In this document: piece after piece, positions 43,398 through 55,085 of the stretch
How positions within the stretch are numbered: the stretch's first letter is position 1
Layout of the letters: every line of letters starts with the position of its first letter
From: JBARDN01 sp050736695
GTDB lineage: Bacteria > Desulfobacterota > Binatia > Binatales > Binataceae
Assembly (NCBI GenBank): GCA_050736695.1
Contig: JBOHWH010000170.1
Coordinates: 1-64,000, forward strand
Direction of reading: 5' to 3'
Length of the DNA: 64,000 nucleotides
The notes under the pieces: model-generated
Seen by the model: the letters and a program-made list of their open reading frames with translations, nothing else
The model's database searches: none
Told to the model about the DNA's origin: nothing
Made by a program: the position numbers and the translations under genes

Positions 43398-43529
43398 TTT
43401 TGCGCGCTGAGGCGTCTGTGTTTTCGGGCGCAGGGGTGTCACCCTGCGCGCCGGTTGTCGCGCGGCAGCTCGATATATCTCAAATATGGACTCACAGGTC
43501 CGAAATTGCAAGAATAACAACTGCGCGTC

Positions 43530-43558
43530 GCCTCGCGAGCGCGATACGCTCGCGAGGC
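43530..43558. other. Perfect 12-bp hairpin in the mdtA leader
   Basis: GCCTCGCGAGCG/CGCTCGCGAGGC with loop CGATA, not followed by T residues. Could be an operator or an mRNA leader structure for the pump operon. Confidence 0.5.
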
Positions 43559-43692
43559 TCTGGTCGCGCGTGTTGGGCGCAGTCCCGCAACGCACCAGGT
43601 TTCGCGCCCGATAGACCCAAGGCTTGCGCGCCGGACGCGGGTGACATGCTTCCTTTTCGAGTCGGCGGTGCCGGAGGTGTGCGTAGCAGACG

Positions 43693-44946
43693 ATGGATAC
43701 CGATACTCCCGCGAGCAAACTGCAGAACCCCACGCTCGCTCCCGGACCTTCGATCCGCACTCGCAAGGTGCTGGCGGGGGTGCAGTGGTGGGTGTGGCTG
43801 GCGGGCTTTTCGATTCTGGCGATCGTCGCCTACCTGATGCTCTCGCGGCCCAGTGGCGGAGCGGCAGGACCGGCAGGCGCGAATGCGAATGCGGGTCGCG
43901 CGATGGCGCTGGTGCCGGTTACGGCAATCACTGCGAAGACCGGAGATTTGAACCACTACCTGACCGCGATTGGCTCGGTCACCGCGTTCAATACCGTCAC
44001 GCTGATGTCTCGCGTGCCCGGCGAGATCATGAAAGTAACTTTCGCCGAAGGACAGAGCGTGAAGGCGGGCGACCTGTTGGTCGAGATCGATCCGCGGCCG
44101 TATCAAATTCAGCTCGAGCAGGCCGAAGGAACTCTGGCCAAGGATCAGGCTTCGCTCACCGACAACAAAATCCTGCTCGCGCGCGACGAAGAGCTGTTCA
44201 AGGAAGCGGTGATTGCGCGCCAGGATCTGGACAATCAGCGCGCAACCGAGGCTCAGTTCGAGGGCTCGATTATCAGCGATCAGGCCGCGGTCGATAGCGC
44301 GAAGCTCCAACTCACTTACAGCAGAATCACCGCGCCGATCAGCGGAAAGATTGGGCTCAGGCTGGTCGATCCGGGAAACATCGTCGCGATCAACCAGGGA
44401 CTGATCGTAATCACGCAAGTGCAACCAATATCGGTGCGCTTCAGCATTCCGGAAGACGATCTTCCGCTCGTCATCAACGACATGAAGACCAGTCCAAATC
44501 TTCCGGTCGAGGCTTGGGATCGCGATTTCAAGACCAAGCTCGCCGACGGCACGCTGCTCACGCTGAACAACACGATCGATCAAACCACAGGCACGATCAT
44601 TCTGAAAGCGGAGTTTCAGAACCTCGATAATCTGCTGTTTCCGAATCAATTCGTAAACGCGCGCCTGCTGGTCGGCGTCACCAAAGACGCGGTATTGATT
44701 CCGGCAGCGGCGGTGCAACGCGGCAACGCGCGCGGTTCGTATGTATTCGTCGTCCAGCCCGGCAAGATCGCACAAAAGCGGATCGTGACGATCGGCGCGA
44801 CTGAGGGCGATACGGTCGCGGTTGCGGCCGGACTCGAATCCGGAGAGGTCGTTGTGACCGACGGCGTTGACAAGCTGCGCAACGGCTCGCGCGTTGCGGT
44901 CCAGATGGCCGCGAATATCGCCTCCACCGGCGGCGGCCGGCAATGA
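43693..44946 (+). CDS. mdtA: RND efflux periplasmic adaptor (MdtA/AcrA type)
   Basis: 417 aa membrane-fusion protein. A short cytoplasmic tail and one N-terminal membrane helix (about 33-52) anchor it; then come the barrel-sandwich half V-P-G-E-I-M-K-V-x-F-A-E-G-Q-S-V-K-A-G-D-L-L, a helical hairpin (about 140-195), the second lipoyl half S-R-I-T-A-P-I-S-G-K-I-G-L, and beta-barrel and membrane-proximal parts. It links the inner-membrane pump to an outer-membrane TolC channel, which is not in the window. ATGA overlap with the next gene. Confidence 0.9.
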   Translation: MDTDTPASKLQNPTLAPGPSIRTRKVLAGVQWWVWLAGFSILAIVAYLMLSRPSGGAAGPAGANANAGRAMALVPVTAITAKTGDLNHYLTAIGSVTAFNTVTLMSRVPGEIMKVTFAEGQSVKAGDLLVEIDPRPYQIQLEQAEGTLAKDQASLTDNKILLARDEELFKEAVIARQDLDNQRATEAQFEGSIISDQAAVDSAKLQLTYSRITAPISGKIGLRLVDPGNIVAINQGLIVITQVQPISVRFSIPEDDLPLVINDMKTSPNLPVEAWDRDFKTKLADGTLLTLNNTIDQTTGTIILKAEFQNLDNLLFPNQFVNARLLVGVTKDAVLIPAAAVQRGNARGSYVFVVQPGKIAQKRIVTIGATEGDTVAVAAGLESGEVVVTDGVDKLRNGSRVAVQMAANIASTGGGRQ

Positions 44947-47900
44947 ATCCGTCCCGGCCGTTTATTCTGCGGCCGATCGCAACCTCGCTGCTGATGGCGG
45001 GGCTGATGCTCGCCGGCATATTTGCCTACAGGCAGTTGCCGGTCTCCGCGCTGCCGGAAGTCGATTATCCTACGATCCAGGTTGTGACCTTCTACCCCGG
45101 CGCCAGCCCCGACGTGATGGCGTCTTCGGTCACCGCGCCGCTGGAGCGCCAATTCGGGCAGGTTCCCGGACTTAACCAAATGACCTCGAACAGTTCGTTC
45201 GGGAGCTCGGTTATCACCCTGCAGTTCGTCCTCGATCTGGATATCGATGTGGCCGAGCAAGAGGTGCAGGCCGCGATCAATGCCGCCTCGACCTATCTGC
45301 CGGCCGACTTGCCCAATCCTCCGATTTACAGCAAGACCAATCCCGCCGACGCGCCGATCCTGACCATGGCGTTGACCTCGACCGAGCTCCCGCTCGATCA
45401 GGTGGAAGATCTCGCCGACACGCGCCTTGCGGAGCGCATCTCGCAGCTCTCCGGGGTTGGCCTGGTAAGTATCAGCGGCGGACAGAAGCCCTCGGTGCGT
45501 GTCGATGCGAACCCTACGGCGCTGGCCTCATACGGACTCAACCTGGAGAGCCTGCGCGTCGCTATCGCGGCGGCGAATGTGGACGAGGCCAAGGGCAACT
45601 TCGACGGCCCGGGGCAGGCGTACACGATTGGCGCCAACGATCAGCTTCTGACTGCGAAAGACTACGGCCCGTTGATTGTCGCCTATCACAACGGCGCGCC
45701 GGTCCGGCTCTCGGATGTCGCCCGGGTCAGCGCCGGGGCTGAGAACGTCAAGGAAGCCGCGTGGATGAATCTCACGCCGGCCGTAATCATGAACGTTCAG
45801 CGCCAGCCCGGCGCCAATATTATCGAGGTCGTCGATCGGATCAAAAAGCTGATGCCGCAGCTTAAAGCCGGGCTGCCATCGTCGGTCAACGTATCGATTC
45901 TGACTGACCGCACAACCACCATCCGCGCCTCGGTCGCCGACGTGCAGTTCGAGTTGATGCTGACGGTGGCGCTGGTCGTGATGGTCATCTTCCTGTTCCT
46001 GCGCAATATCGCAGCCACCGTGATTCCGAGTATCGCGGTGCCGCTTTCGATCGTCGGCACGTTTGGCGTGATGTATCTGCTGGGTTACAGCCTCAACAAC
46101 CTGACCCTGATGGCGCTGACGATCTCGACCGGGTTCGTGGTCGATGACGCGATCGTCATGATCGAGAACATCTCGCGCTTTATCGAGGAAGGGCAGCCGC
46201 CGCTGCAGGCGGCGTTAAACGGCTCCAAGCAAATCGGGTTCACGATCGTGTCGTTGACCGTCTCGCTAATCGCGGTGCTGATTCCGCTCTTGTTCATGGG
46301 CGATATAGTCGGGCGCCTGTTTCGCGAATTCGCGATCACGCTGGCGGTAACGATCCTGGTCTCCGCGGCCGTGTCGCTGACCCTGACGCCGATGATGTGC
46401 GCGCGGCTTTTGCGGCACAAGCCGAAAGCCCGGCAGAACCGCCTCTACCGCAAGTCGGAGCAAATCTTCGAGGATACGATCGCGTTCTACGGCAAAACGC
46501 TCACCTGGGTGCTGCGCCATGAACAGGCGACGCTGGCGGTGGCGATCGCGACGCTTATCCTCACGATCGTTTTGTACATCGTCGCACCCAAAGGATTTTT
46601 TCCGGTGCAGGACACCGGCGTAATCGAAGGCGTGTCCGAGGCGCCTCAGACCATCTCGTTTCCCGCGATGGCGGCGCGGCAGCAGGAACTCGCCAAGGTG
46701 ATTCTCGGCAATCCCAGCGTGCAGAGCCTGTCGTCGTTTGTCGGAATTGACGGGACCAACACTACCGTCAACAGCGGACGCTTTCTGATAAACCTCAAGC
46801 CGCAGGACGAACGCGACGCAACGATCACGCAGGTTATCGCGGGTCTGCAAAACGCAACCGCGCAGATTCATGGAATCGATTTGTACCTGCAGCCGGTGCA
46901 GGACTTGACCGTCGAAGATCGCGTCAGCCGCACCGAGTATCAGTACAGCCTCGAGGATCCGAATCCCGCCGAATTAAGCGATTGGACCGCGCGCCTGATG
47001 GCGAAGCTCAAGGCGATGCCTCAATTGCGCGACCTCGCAACCGACCAGCAGAACCATGGGCTCGAAGCCGACATTACAATCGACCGCAACACCGCCTCGC
47101 GCCTCGGAATTGGACTGCAATCGATCGATGCCAGCCTCTACGACGCGTACGGCCAGCGGCAAGTCTCGACCATCTTTACCCAGCTCAACCAGTACCACGT
47201 GGTGCTGGAGGTGGCGCCGGAGTTCCAGCAGGATCCGGCCGCGCTCGACGACCTGTATTTTGCCGCAACCGGCGGTGGCGAAGTTCCGCTGAGCACCTTC
47301 GGCAAGATCACGAAAACCACGACTCCGCTGGTGGTGAATCACGAGGGCCAGTTTCCGGCGGTGACGATTTCTTTCGATGTGGGCCAGGGATACTCGCTCG
47401 GTGACGCGGTCAACGCGATCAAGCGGGCCGAGGCCGACATCGGGATGCCGGCCAGCATCCAGGCCGCCTTCCAGGGAACCGCGCAGGCGTTTCAGGCCTC
47501 GCTGGCGAACGAGCCGATCCTGATCCTGGCGGCGCTGATCACGGTCTATATCGTGCTCGGCGTTTTGTACGAGAGCTACATCCATCCGATCACGATTCTT
47601 TCGACGCTGCCGTCGGCGGGAGTCGGCGCGATTCTGGCGCTGCTCATCTGCCGCGAAGATCTGGACGTGATCGCGCTTATCGGCATCATTCTGCTCATAG
47701 GTATCGTCAAAAAAAACGCGATCATGATGATCGACTTCGCGCTCGAGGCGCAGCGCAAGGACGGCAAGTCGCCGCGCGAGGCGATCTATCAGGCCTGCCT
47801 GTTGCGCTTCCGGCCGATCATGATGACCACGATGGCGGCGCTGCTCGGCGGACTCCCGCTCGCGCTCGGCACCGGCACCGGCTCGGAGCTGCGCCGTCCG

Positions 47901-48067
47901 CTCGGGATCACGATCGTCGGAGGCCTGCTGCTCAGCCAGTTGCTGACGCTGTACACAACGCCGGTAATCTTTCTTGCCTTCGAGCGTCTGGCGGAACGCT
48001 TCGCCGGCGCGCCGTCACCCGTGCCGGTTAAGGACGCGGTGCCCGGGTCGGCGGGAGCGCAGGCTTC

Positions 48068-48071
<4 letters not shown>
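44943..48071 (+). CDS. mdtB: RND efflux pump subunit (MdtB type)
   Basis: 1042-aa inner-membrane HAE-1 RND transporter. Twelve helices with two large periplasmic loops are seen; the TM4 proton-relay pair appears as S-T-G-F-V-V-D-D-A-I-V, the TM1 start is R-P-I-A-T-S-L-L-M-A-G, and the C-terminal repeat ends with L-L-I-G-I-V-K-K-N-A-I. MdtB and MdtC form a heterotrimer in E. coli with MdtB doing most proton coupling. The start ATG overlaps the mdtA stop. Substrates (bile salts, antibiotics, metabolites) cannot be predicted. Confidence 0.92.
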
Positions 48072-51178
<3,107 letters not shown>

Positions 51179-51199
51179 ATCTCCGGGCGAGCTTTCGTT

Positions 51200-52129
51200 T
51201 CAGCGGCTCGAGATGCGCGGGGCGATACTCGCACCGCTTATCAGGATAAGAACTTCGGAGCGCCGATTCTCAGGATCGAGCCGCGCTACAAATGCGGGAA
51301 ACTCGCTGCGCCCGAGTCCGACATCGGTGCGCGCGTCGCAGCCGCATCGCGCCGCCAAGCCGTCGTTGATCGTGGCGAAGCGGTCCAGATGCAGCGCCGC
51401 GATCGGCAGCGAATCTTCGGCGATGCCCAGCTTCAAGATCCCGCCCGCGCCAAGTTCAGGAGCCTCGACCATCGGCGTGCCGGCCACCGTCGCAGTCTTA
51501 ACGACCCAGTTGCGAAACTTGTCGTCACTCATCCGGCCCGTGTGCGAGTTCTCACGCTGAAGCTCGCTGATCGCGCCTTTCAGGGCCGATTTTGTTGCGC
51601 GGCTCGAATGAGCAGGCTTGAGGTTCACGAGCTTCCACATCTGCTCCGACCATCGCGCAACTTCGGCGCGGCTGGCGCCGGGAGTCGCCTCGTAGTCCTC
51701 GGCGGCGGATTCCGCGCCCGCCAAATCGCCGCTCTTGAGCGCATGCTCGACCCGATCCGCGTCGCTCTGCGCGATCGCCGAATTTATCCGTGCGAGAAGC
51801 GGGCCGCTGTTGCTATTGGGCAGGGCCGCCGCCTCGGCGCATGCCTGCTGCTGATCGGCGAGCGGAAATGAGGGCGCGCCGATGGTGAAATCAGTGATGC
51901 ACAAGTCGTCCTTGACCTCGCGCAACTCCGCGGCGGAAAGCTTTTCGGGATGCGCCGAAAGAGCGATCAGATCGGGACGCGCACGCGCGTAGTCGCCCGC
52001 CTTCATCCGCGCCCGCGCAGAGGTTAGCGCGCTCGGGGCGCATCCGGCGGCGAGTAACGCGACGAGGCATACTAATCCGATGCCGAGCCCGCCGACGCCG
52101 ATCGAGGGCGTTTGCGAAGAATGGATCAC
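51200..52129 (-). CDS. Predicted lipoprotein of unknown function
   Basis: 309 aa. A signal peptide with lipobox L-A-A-G-C at residues 26-30 marks a lipoprotein. The first half of the mature part is helical and TPR-like (A-R-A-R-M-K-A-G-D-Y-A-R-A-R-P-D-L, then A-L-K-S-G-D-L-A-G-A-E-S-A), the second half contains beta strands (G-A-G-G-I-L-K-L-G-I, E-V-L-I-L-I-S-G). I recognise no family. Placed at the convergent end of the RND operon. Confidence 0.65.
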   Translation of the reverse strand: MIHSSQTPSIGVGGLGIGLVCLVALLAAGCAPSALTSARARMKAGDYARARPDLIALSAHPEKLSAAELREVKDDLCITDFTIGAPSFPLADQQQACAEAAALPNSNSGPLLARINSAIAQSDADRVEHALKSGDLAGAESAAEDYEATPGASRAEVARWSEQMWKLVNLKPAHSSRATKSALKGAISELQRENSHTGRMSDDKFRNWVVKTATVAGTPMVEAPELGAGGILKLGIAEDSLPIAALHLDRFATINDGLAARCGCDARTDVGLGRSEFPAFVARLDPENRRSEVLILISGASIAPRISSR

Positions 52130-52177
52130 GACTCGATTATGCGCGCGACAGCGCTCTTTTGGGAAATGTTTTTTTAC

Positions 52178-52205
52178 GAAATTAGTGAAAAGAAATTAGT
52201 GAAAA
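52178..52205. repeat. Tandem 14-bp direct repeat
   Basis: GAAATTAGTGAAAA occurs twice in a row (52178-52191, 52192-52205) upstream of the lipoprotein gene start, within an AT-rich spot. Confidence 0.75.
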
Positions 52206-52220
52206 CTGAACGAGAAAGCC

Positions 52221-52258
52221 ACGCGCCGGAAGCGATAGCTGGTATCGCACCGGCGCGT
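52221..52258 (-). terminator. Hairpin after the YaaH-type gene
   Basis: Outer stem ACGCGCCGG/CCGGCGCGT and inner GCGATA/TATCGC. On the minus strand it follows the gene ending at 52276 and is followed by GGCTTTCTCGTT. Probable terminator. Confidence 0.6.
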
Positions 52259-52275
52259 GCGTTTATCGCGGAAAA

Positions 52276-52947
52276 CTACGCGGTGGCTTGATAGTTCCCG
52301 TGATCCGCTGGATGTATTCGATGGATGCGATCCATCTCGTCGCGCGCGGTGCGTTCGCGAACCGAGTCCGATTCACCAAGCGGAACCGAATCCTTCATGC
52401 TCGTTTCGTTGTACAGCGCGGCGAAAGATCCGTAACCGCTGATCACGCCCGAAATCAGGGCGGAGATTCCACCAATCACGCCGATGACACCCACGGCGGT
52501 GAACATTGCAATTCCCATCAGTCCGAACGCGATCCAGAGAAATAGCAACGACAGATTCATCGCGGCAAATTCATAGAACGATGCGACCCACAGCCACAAC
52601 GTGACTACCGCACTGACGATAAAAACCATCGCCACGCTGTCGATCGCCACCGCACTGGCGGCATGAACGCCAAAAACGGTCAGGTGGGCCAAGCCCCACC
52701 AGCCAAAGAACGCGCCCAGAAAAGTGAACGCGGTTGCCGCGATCGGATCGCCGTATGCAAATCCCCACATTCCAGCGAGGATTTCGATCAGTCCTCCAAA
52801 CAGCATCGCCTCCAACATATACGGCGCCCACGCGGTTACAGGCTGAAAGATTACCGCGACACCCATCAGGAACACGGCTACCGCAAGTCCTGCCAACCCG
52901 AGAGGGATCGGTGATGCCAAGCCCTTGTCTTTACCCGGTCGTAACAT
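52276..52947 (-). CDS. GPR1/FUN34/YaaH (SatP) family transporter
   Basis: 223 aa with six hydrophobic helices. ATG 52947 is chosen because GGAGG ends 5 bases before it. The family start motif N-P-x-P-L-G-L appears as S-P-I-P-L-G-L-A-G-L; G-G-x-x-E-I-L-A-G-M-W and F-G-W-W-G follow. In E. coli SatP moves acetate and succinate with protons. The polar C-terminal 45 residues are unusual for the family. Role in acetate or monocarboxylate exchange is likely but not proven. Confidence 0.75.
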   Translation of the reverse strand: MLRPGKDKGLASPIPLGLAGLAVAVFLMGVAVIFQPVTAWAPYMLEAMLFGGLIEILAGMWGFAYGDPIAATAFTFLGAFFGWWGLAHLTVFGVHAASAVAIDSVAMVFIVSAVVTLWLWVASFYEFAAMNLSLLFLWIAFGLMGIAMFTAVGVIGVIGGISALISGVISGYGSFAALYNETSMKDSVPLGESDSVRERTARDEMDRIHRIHPADHGNYQATA

Positions 52948-53522
52948 ACGCACCTCCGTTTGGGCGGCGCGCTGATCGAGAGAGGGACGTCAGAACGCCG
53001 CAGGTTTAACGTGTGTCTTGCACACATCTAATCTCCGTTCGGCTTCGTCTCTGTCGTCGAACGGGGCGTTTACGTTTCAATTATTAGACGCATGAGAAAC
53101 GCGAAATTATTCAATGCGCAGAGGTAATTGTCGCAGCCGATGTATCGCGACATGACCGATATCGCGTCAAGTGTTCGCTGGTGTCGCACAGACAGGCATT
53201 GGCCACATCGTGTCACCAGCAGCGACAAATCCTGGTCAATTACGCCGTACTTCGTTTATTTCCATTTCAATTCGGAGAATCTGTCGTACCAGATCGAAAC
53301 GCTATTCAAAGAATCCGGAGGCTCTTATCGTACCGTGTCCGGACACTCCTTGTATCAATCTCGTGCAAATACTCGATTCAGGTGCATAAGCAGCTCGCTG
53401 CGACGCATCTGTTCGCTGTGGCATGACCTCTGCACTTGTCACCCGTCGACAGCGGAAAACAACGGAGTTCATCTCCAAATTACGTCAACACGAGCCATCG
53501 CTCGAAGGTCAGGAAAAGAGTC
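52948..53522. other. Gene-free stretch upstream of the Tad pilus operon
   Basis: 575 bases, AT-richer than its neighbours. It contains a -24/-12 promoter motif at 53419-53434. Open frames such as 53128-53559 have no family resemblance or ribosome site and are rejected. Confidence 0.6.
53419..53434 (+). promoter_or_regulatory. Candidate sigma-54 (-24/-12) promoter of the Tad pilus operon
   Basis: TGGCATGACCTCTGCA: GG and GC are 10 bases apart as required (consensus TGGCACG-N4-TTGC). The pilin start is 89 bases downstream. Two sigma-54 activators are encoded in the window. Confidence 0.55.
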
Positions 53523-53702
53523 ATGCGGAACTGGATCACAAAGATGTACGTGCGAATGAATATGGCCAAGGGACAGACAATGACCGAGTACGTGCTGATT
53601 ATCGCCGCGATCGCGGTGGCAGGCTACGTCGCCTACCAAGGCCTCGAAGGCGGTATCAACGAGATCATTACGAATGTCACGAACACCTTGGCGGGCGCGT
53701 AA
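53523..53702 (+). CDS. flp: Flp-type pilin
   Basis: 59-aa class IVb prepilin. ATG 53523 with AGGA upstream; the open frame further upstream is not used. The type IV prepilin site is A-K-G17/Q18-T-M-T-E22-Y with glutamate at +5, followed by one hydrophobic helix (L-I-I-A-A-I-A-V-A-G-Y-V-A-Y) and a short polar tail, typical of Flp. The prepilin peptidase is not in the window. It is the major subunit of the pilus built by the following genes. Confidence 0.88.
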   Translation: MRNWITKMYVRMNMAKGQTMTEYVLIIAAIAVAGYVAYQGLEGGINEIITNVTNTLAGA

Positions 53703-53710
53703 TTCGTCAC

Positions 53711-53784
53711 CGGCGAGCACGGATGATCTCCGTGTCGCCGTATGCATCGGCAGCCGGCGGCGGGAAAACATTCCCGCTGCCGGC
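53711..53784 (+). promoter_or_regulatory. Two strong hairpins between flp and cpaB
   Basis: First: CGGCGAGCACGGA (53711-53723) with TCCGTGTCGCCG (53729-53740), 12 pairs and one bulge. Second: 53753-53766 with 53771-53784, 14 pairs including one G-U, loop AACA. Neither has a T-run. Such spacers usually protect the pilin transcript and lower expression of later genes. Confidence 0.6.
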
Positions 53785-53964
53785 AACCGAATCCAATAGG
53801 AGAACCGAACGGCGCCAACAGAGTAGTCGCAAACTGCGATCGCTCCGAAGTTGAAGAGATCTTGAACCAACGCAGTGCCTGGATCGTGATGCGCCAATAG
53901 CCAGTCGCGCACCGAGGAATTTTAACCCGGCGGGCCGTATGAGCGGGCGGAACCGAGGGGAGAA

Positions 53965-55059
53965 ATGAGAAGACCATTGATTTTCGCGATCCTGGCGGGG
54001 TTTGCCGCGGTCCTTGCCGCGATAATTGTTTTTTCTGCCCTTAAACGGCGTGAGGCCGAGGTGCAAAAGGCGCTCGCGAGCAGCGTCGATATCGTGGTCG
54101 CCGCGCATGACCTGGTACTCGGCGCGCGAATCGATGCGAGCGCGGTCAAGCTGGCGCGATGGTCGCGCGACAGCGTGCCATCGGGCGCCTTCACCGACCC
54201 CCAGGCGCTGATCAATTCATTCGTAAAAATAGAAATTGTCGCGAACGAACCGGTCGTTGCCGCCAAGTTGTTCATGGGCGCGAAGACCGCGGGCGTGATG
54301 CCGCTGCTCATCCCCGACGGGATGCGCGCGATGGCGGTGCCGGTCGACGAGATCAGCGATATCGCAGGCTTCGTGCAGCCGCGCGCGCATGTTGACGTGC
54401 TGGTGTCGGTGTCGGGCTCGGGCCGCGACGAGCCGTCGTTCTCGAAGATGGTCCTGCAGGATATTGAAGTCCTGGCGGTCGCGCAGGAAATCGAAAGGAA
54501 GAACGACGACCCGGAGGAAGTCAAAGTTGTGACCCTGCTGGTCACTCCCGACCAGTCCGAGAAACTCGCATTGGCGAGCCACGAGGGTCAGTTGCGGCTC
54601 TCGATGCGCAATTACGACGATAGCAAGATCGTCATGACCAACGGCGCCGAGATGCGCGATCTGCACGGCGTCGGACCTCCCGCGTTGCCCGCTCAGATGG
54701 CGATCGTGCCGCGGCATGATTCGCCTCCGATGCGCAGGCTGAGCGTGCAGATCCTGCGCGACGGAAAATCCGACGAATCGGTCTCTTTCGTGAAAGCCGG
54801 GCTGGGAGCGCATCACATGAGCCTGATGCAGGCGCTCCCTCCGACCGCCGCGGCCGTGCCAACCGCGTCCGCGGCAGCTTCGGTTGCGGCTGCGCCGCAG
54901 CCGCCCGCGCGAGTCTCTGCCTCGATCATGGCGCCGCCGTTATTGGCGAAAACTCTGGGAGCTGACGCGGACGTGCCCGCACGATCGGCTGATCCTCCGT
55001 TTCCCGATCCCGCCACAACCCCGTACGCGCCGGCGCCGAAGACGATTGCGATTCCGTGA
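53965..55059 (+). CDS. cpaB: Tad pilus assembly protein CpaB/RcpC
   Basis: 364 aa. One N-terminal membrane helix (about 6-26) is followed by an SAF domain (D-I-V-V-A-A-H-D-L-V-L-G-A-R-I, E-P-V-V-A-A-K-L) and the RcpC/CpaB region (M-R-A-M-A-V-P-V-D-E, G-F-V-Q-P-R-A-H-V-D-V-L-V). The C-terminal 90 residues are a low-complexity Ala/Pro/Ser tail. CpaB is periplasmic and works with the secretin, perhaps at the peptidoglycan. The stop overlaps an alternative start of cpaC. Confidence 0.88.
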   Translation: MRRPLIFAILAGFAAVLAAIIVFSALKRREAEVQKALASSVDIVVAAHDLVLGARIDASAVKLARWSRDSVPSGAFTDPQALINSFVKIEIVANEPVVAAKLFMGAKTAGVMPLLIPDGMRAMAVPVDEISDIAGFVQPRAHVDVLVSVSGSGRDEPSFSKMVLQDIEVLAVAQEIERKNDDPEEVKVVTLLVTPDQSEKLALASHEGQLRLSMRNYDDSKIVMTNGAEMRDLHGVGPPALPAQMAIVPRHDSPPMRRLSVQILRDGKSDESVSFVKAGLGAHHMSLMQALPPTAAAVPTASAAASVAAAPQPPARVSASIMAPPLLAKTLGADADVPARSADPPFPDPATTPYAPAPKTIAIP

Positions 55060-55085
55060 CCGCGTGGAAGCAAAGGCGAGCAGCA

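Larger units (their letters stand above)
43340..43692. other. Divergent control region TetR/mdtABC
   Basis: 353 bases holding the parS site, a perfect 12-bp hairpin at 43530-43558 and presumably both promoters. Upstream frames from 43400 are open but not convincing. Confidence 0.55.

Noticed and set aside
53128..53559. 143-aa frame upstream of the pilin
   Set aside because: No ribosome site, odd composition, overlaps the candidate sigma-54 promoter and the pilin start.
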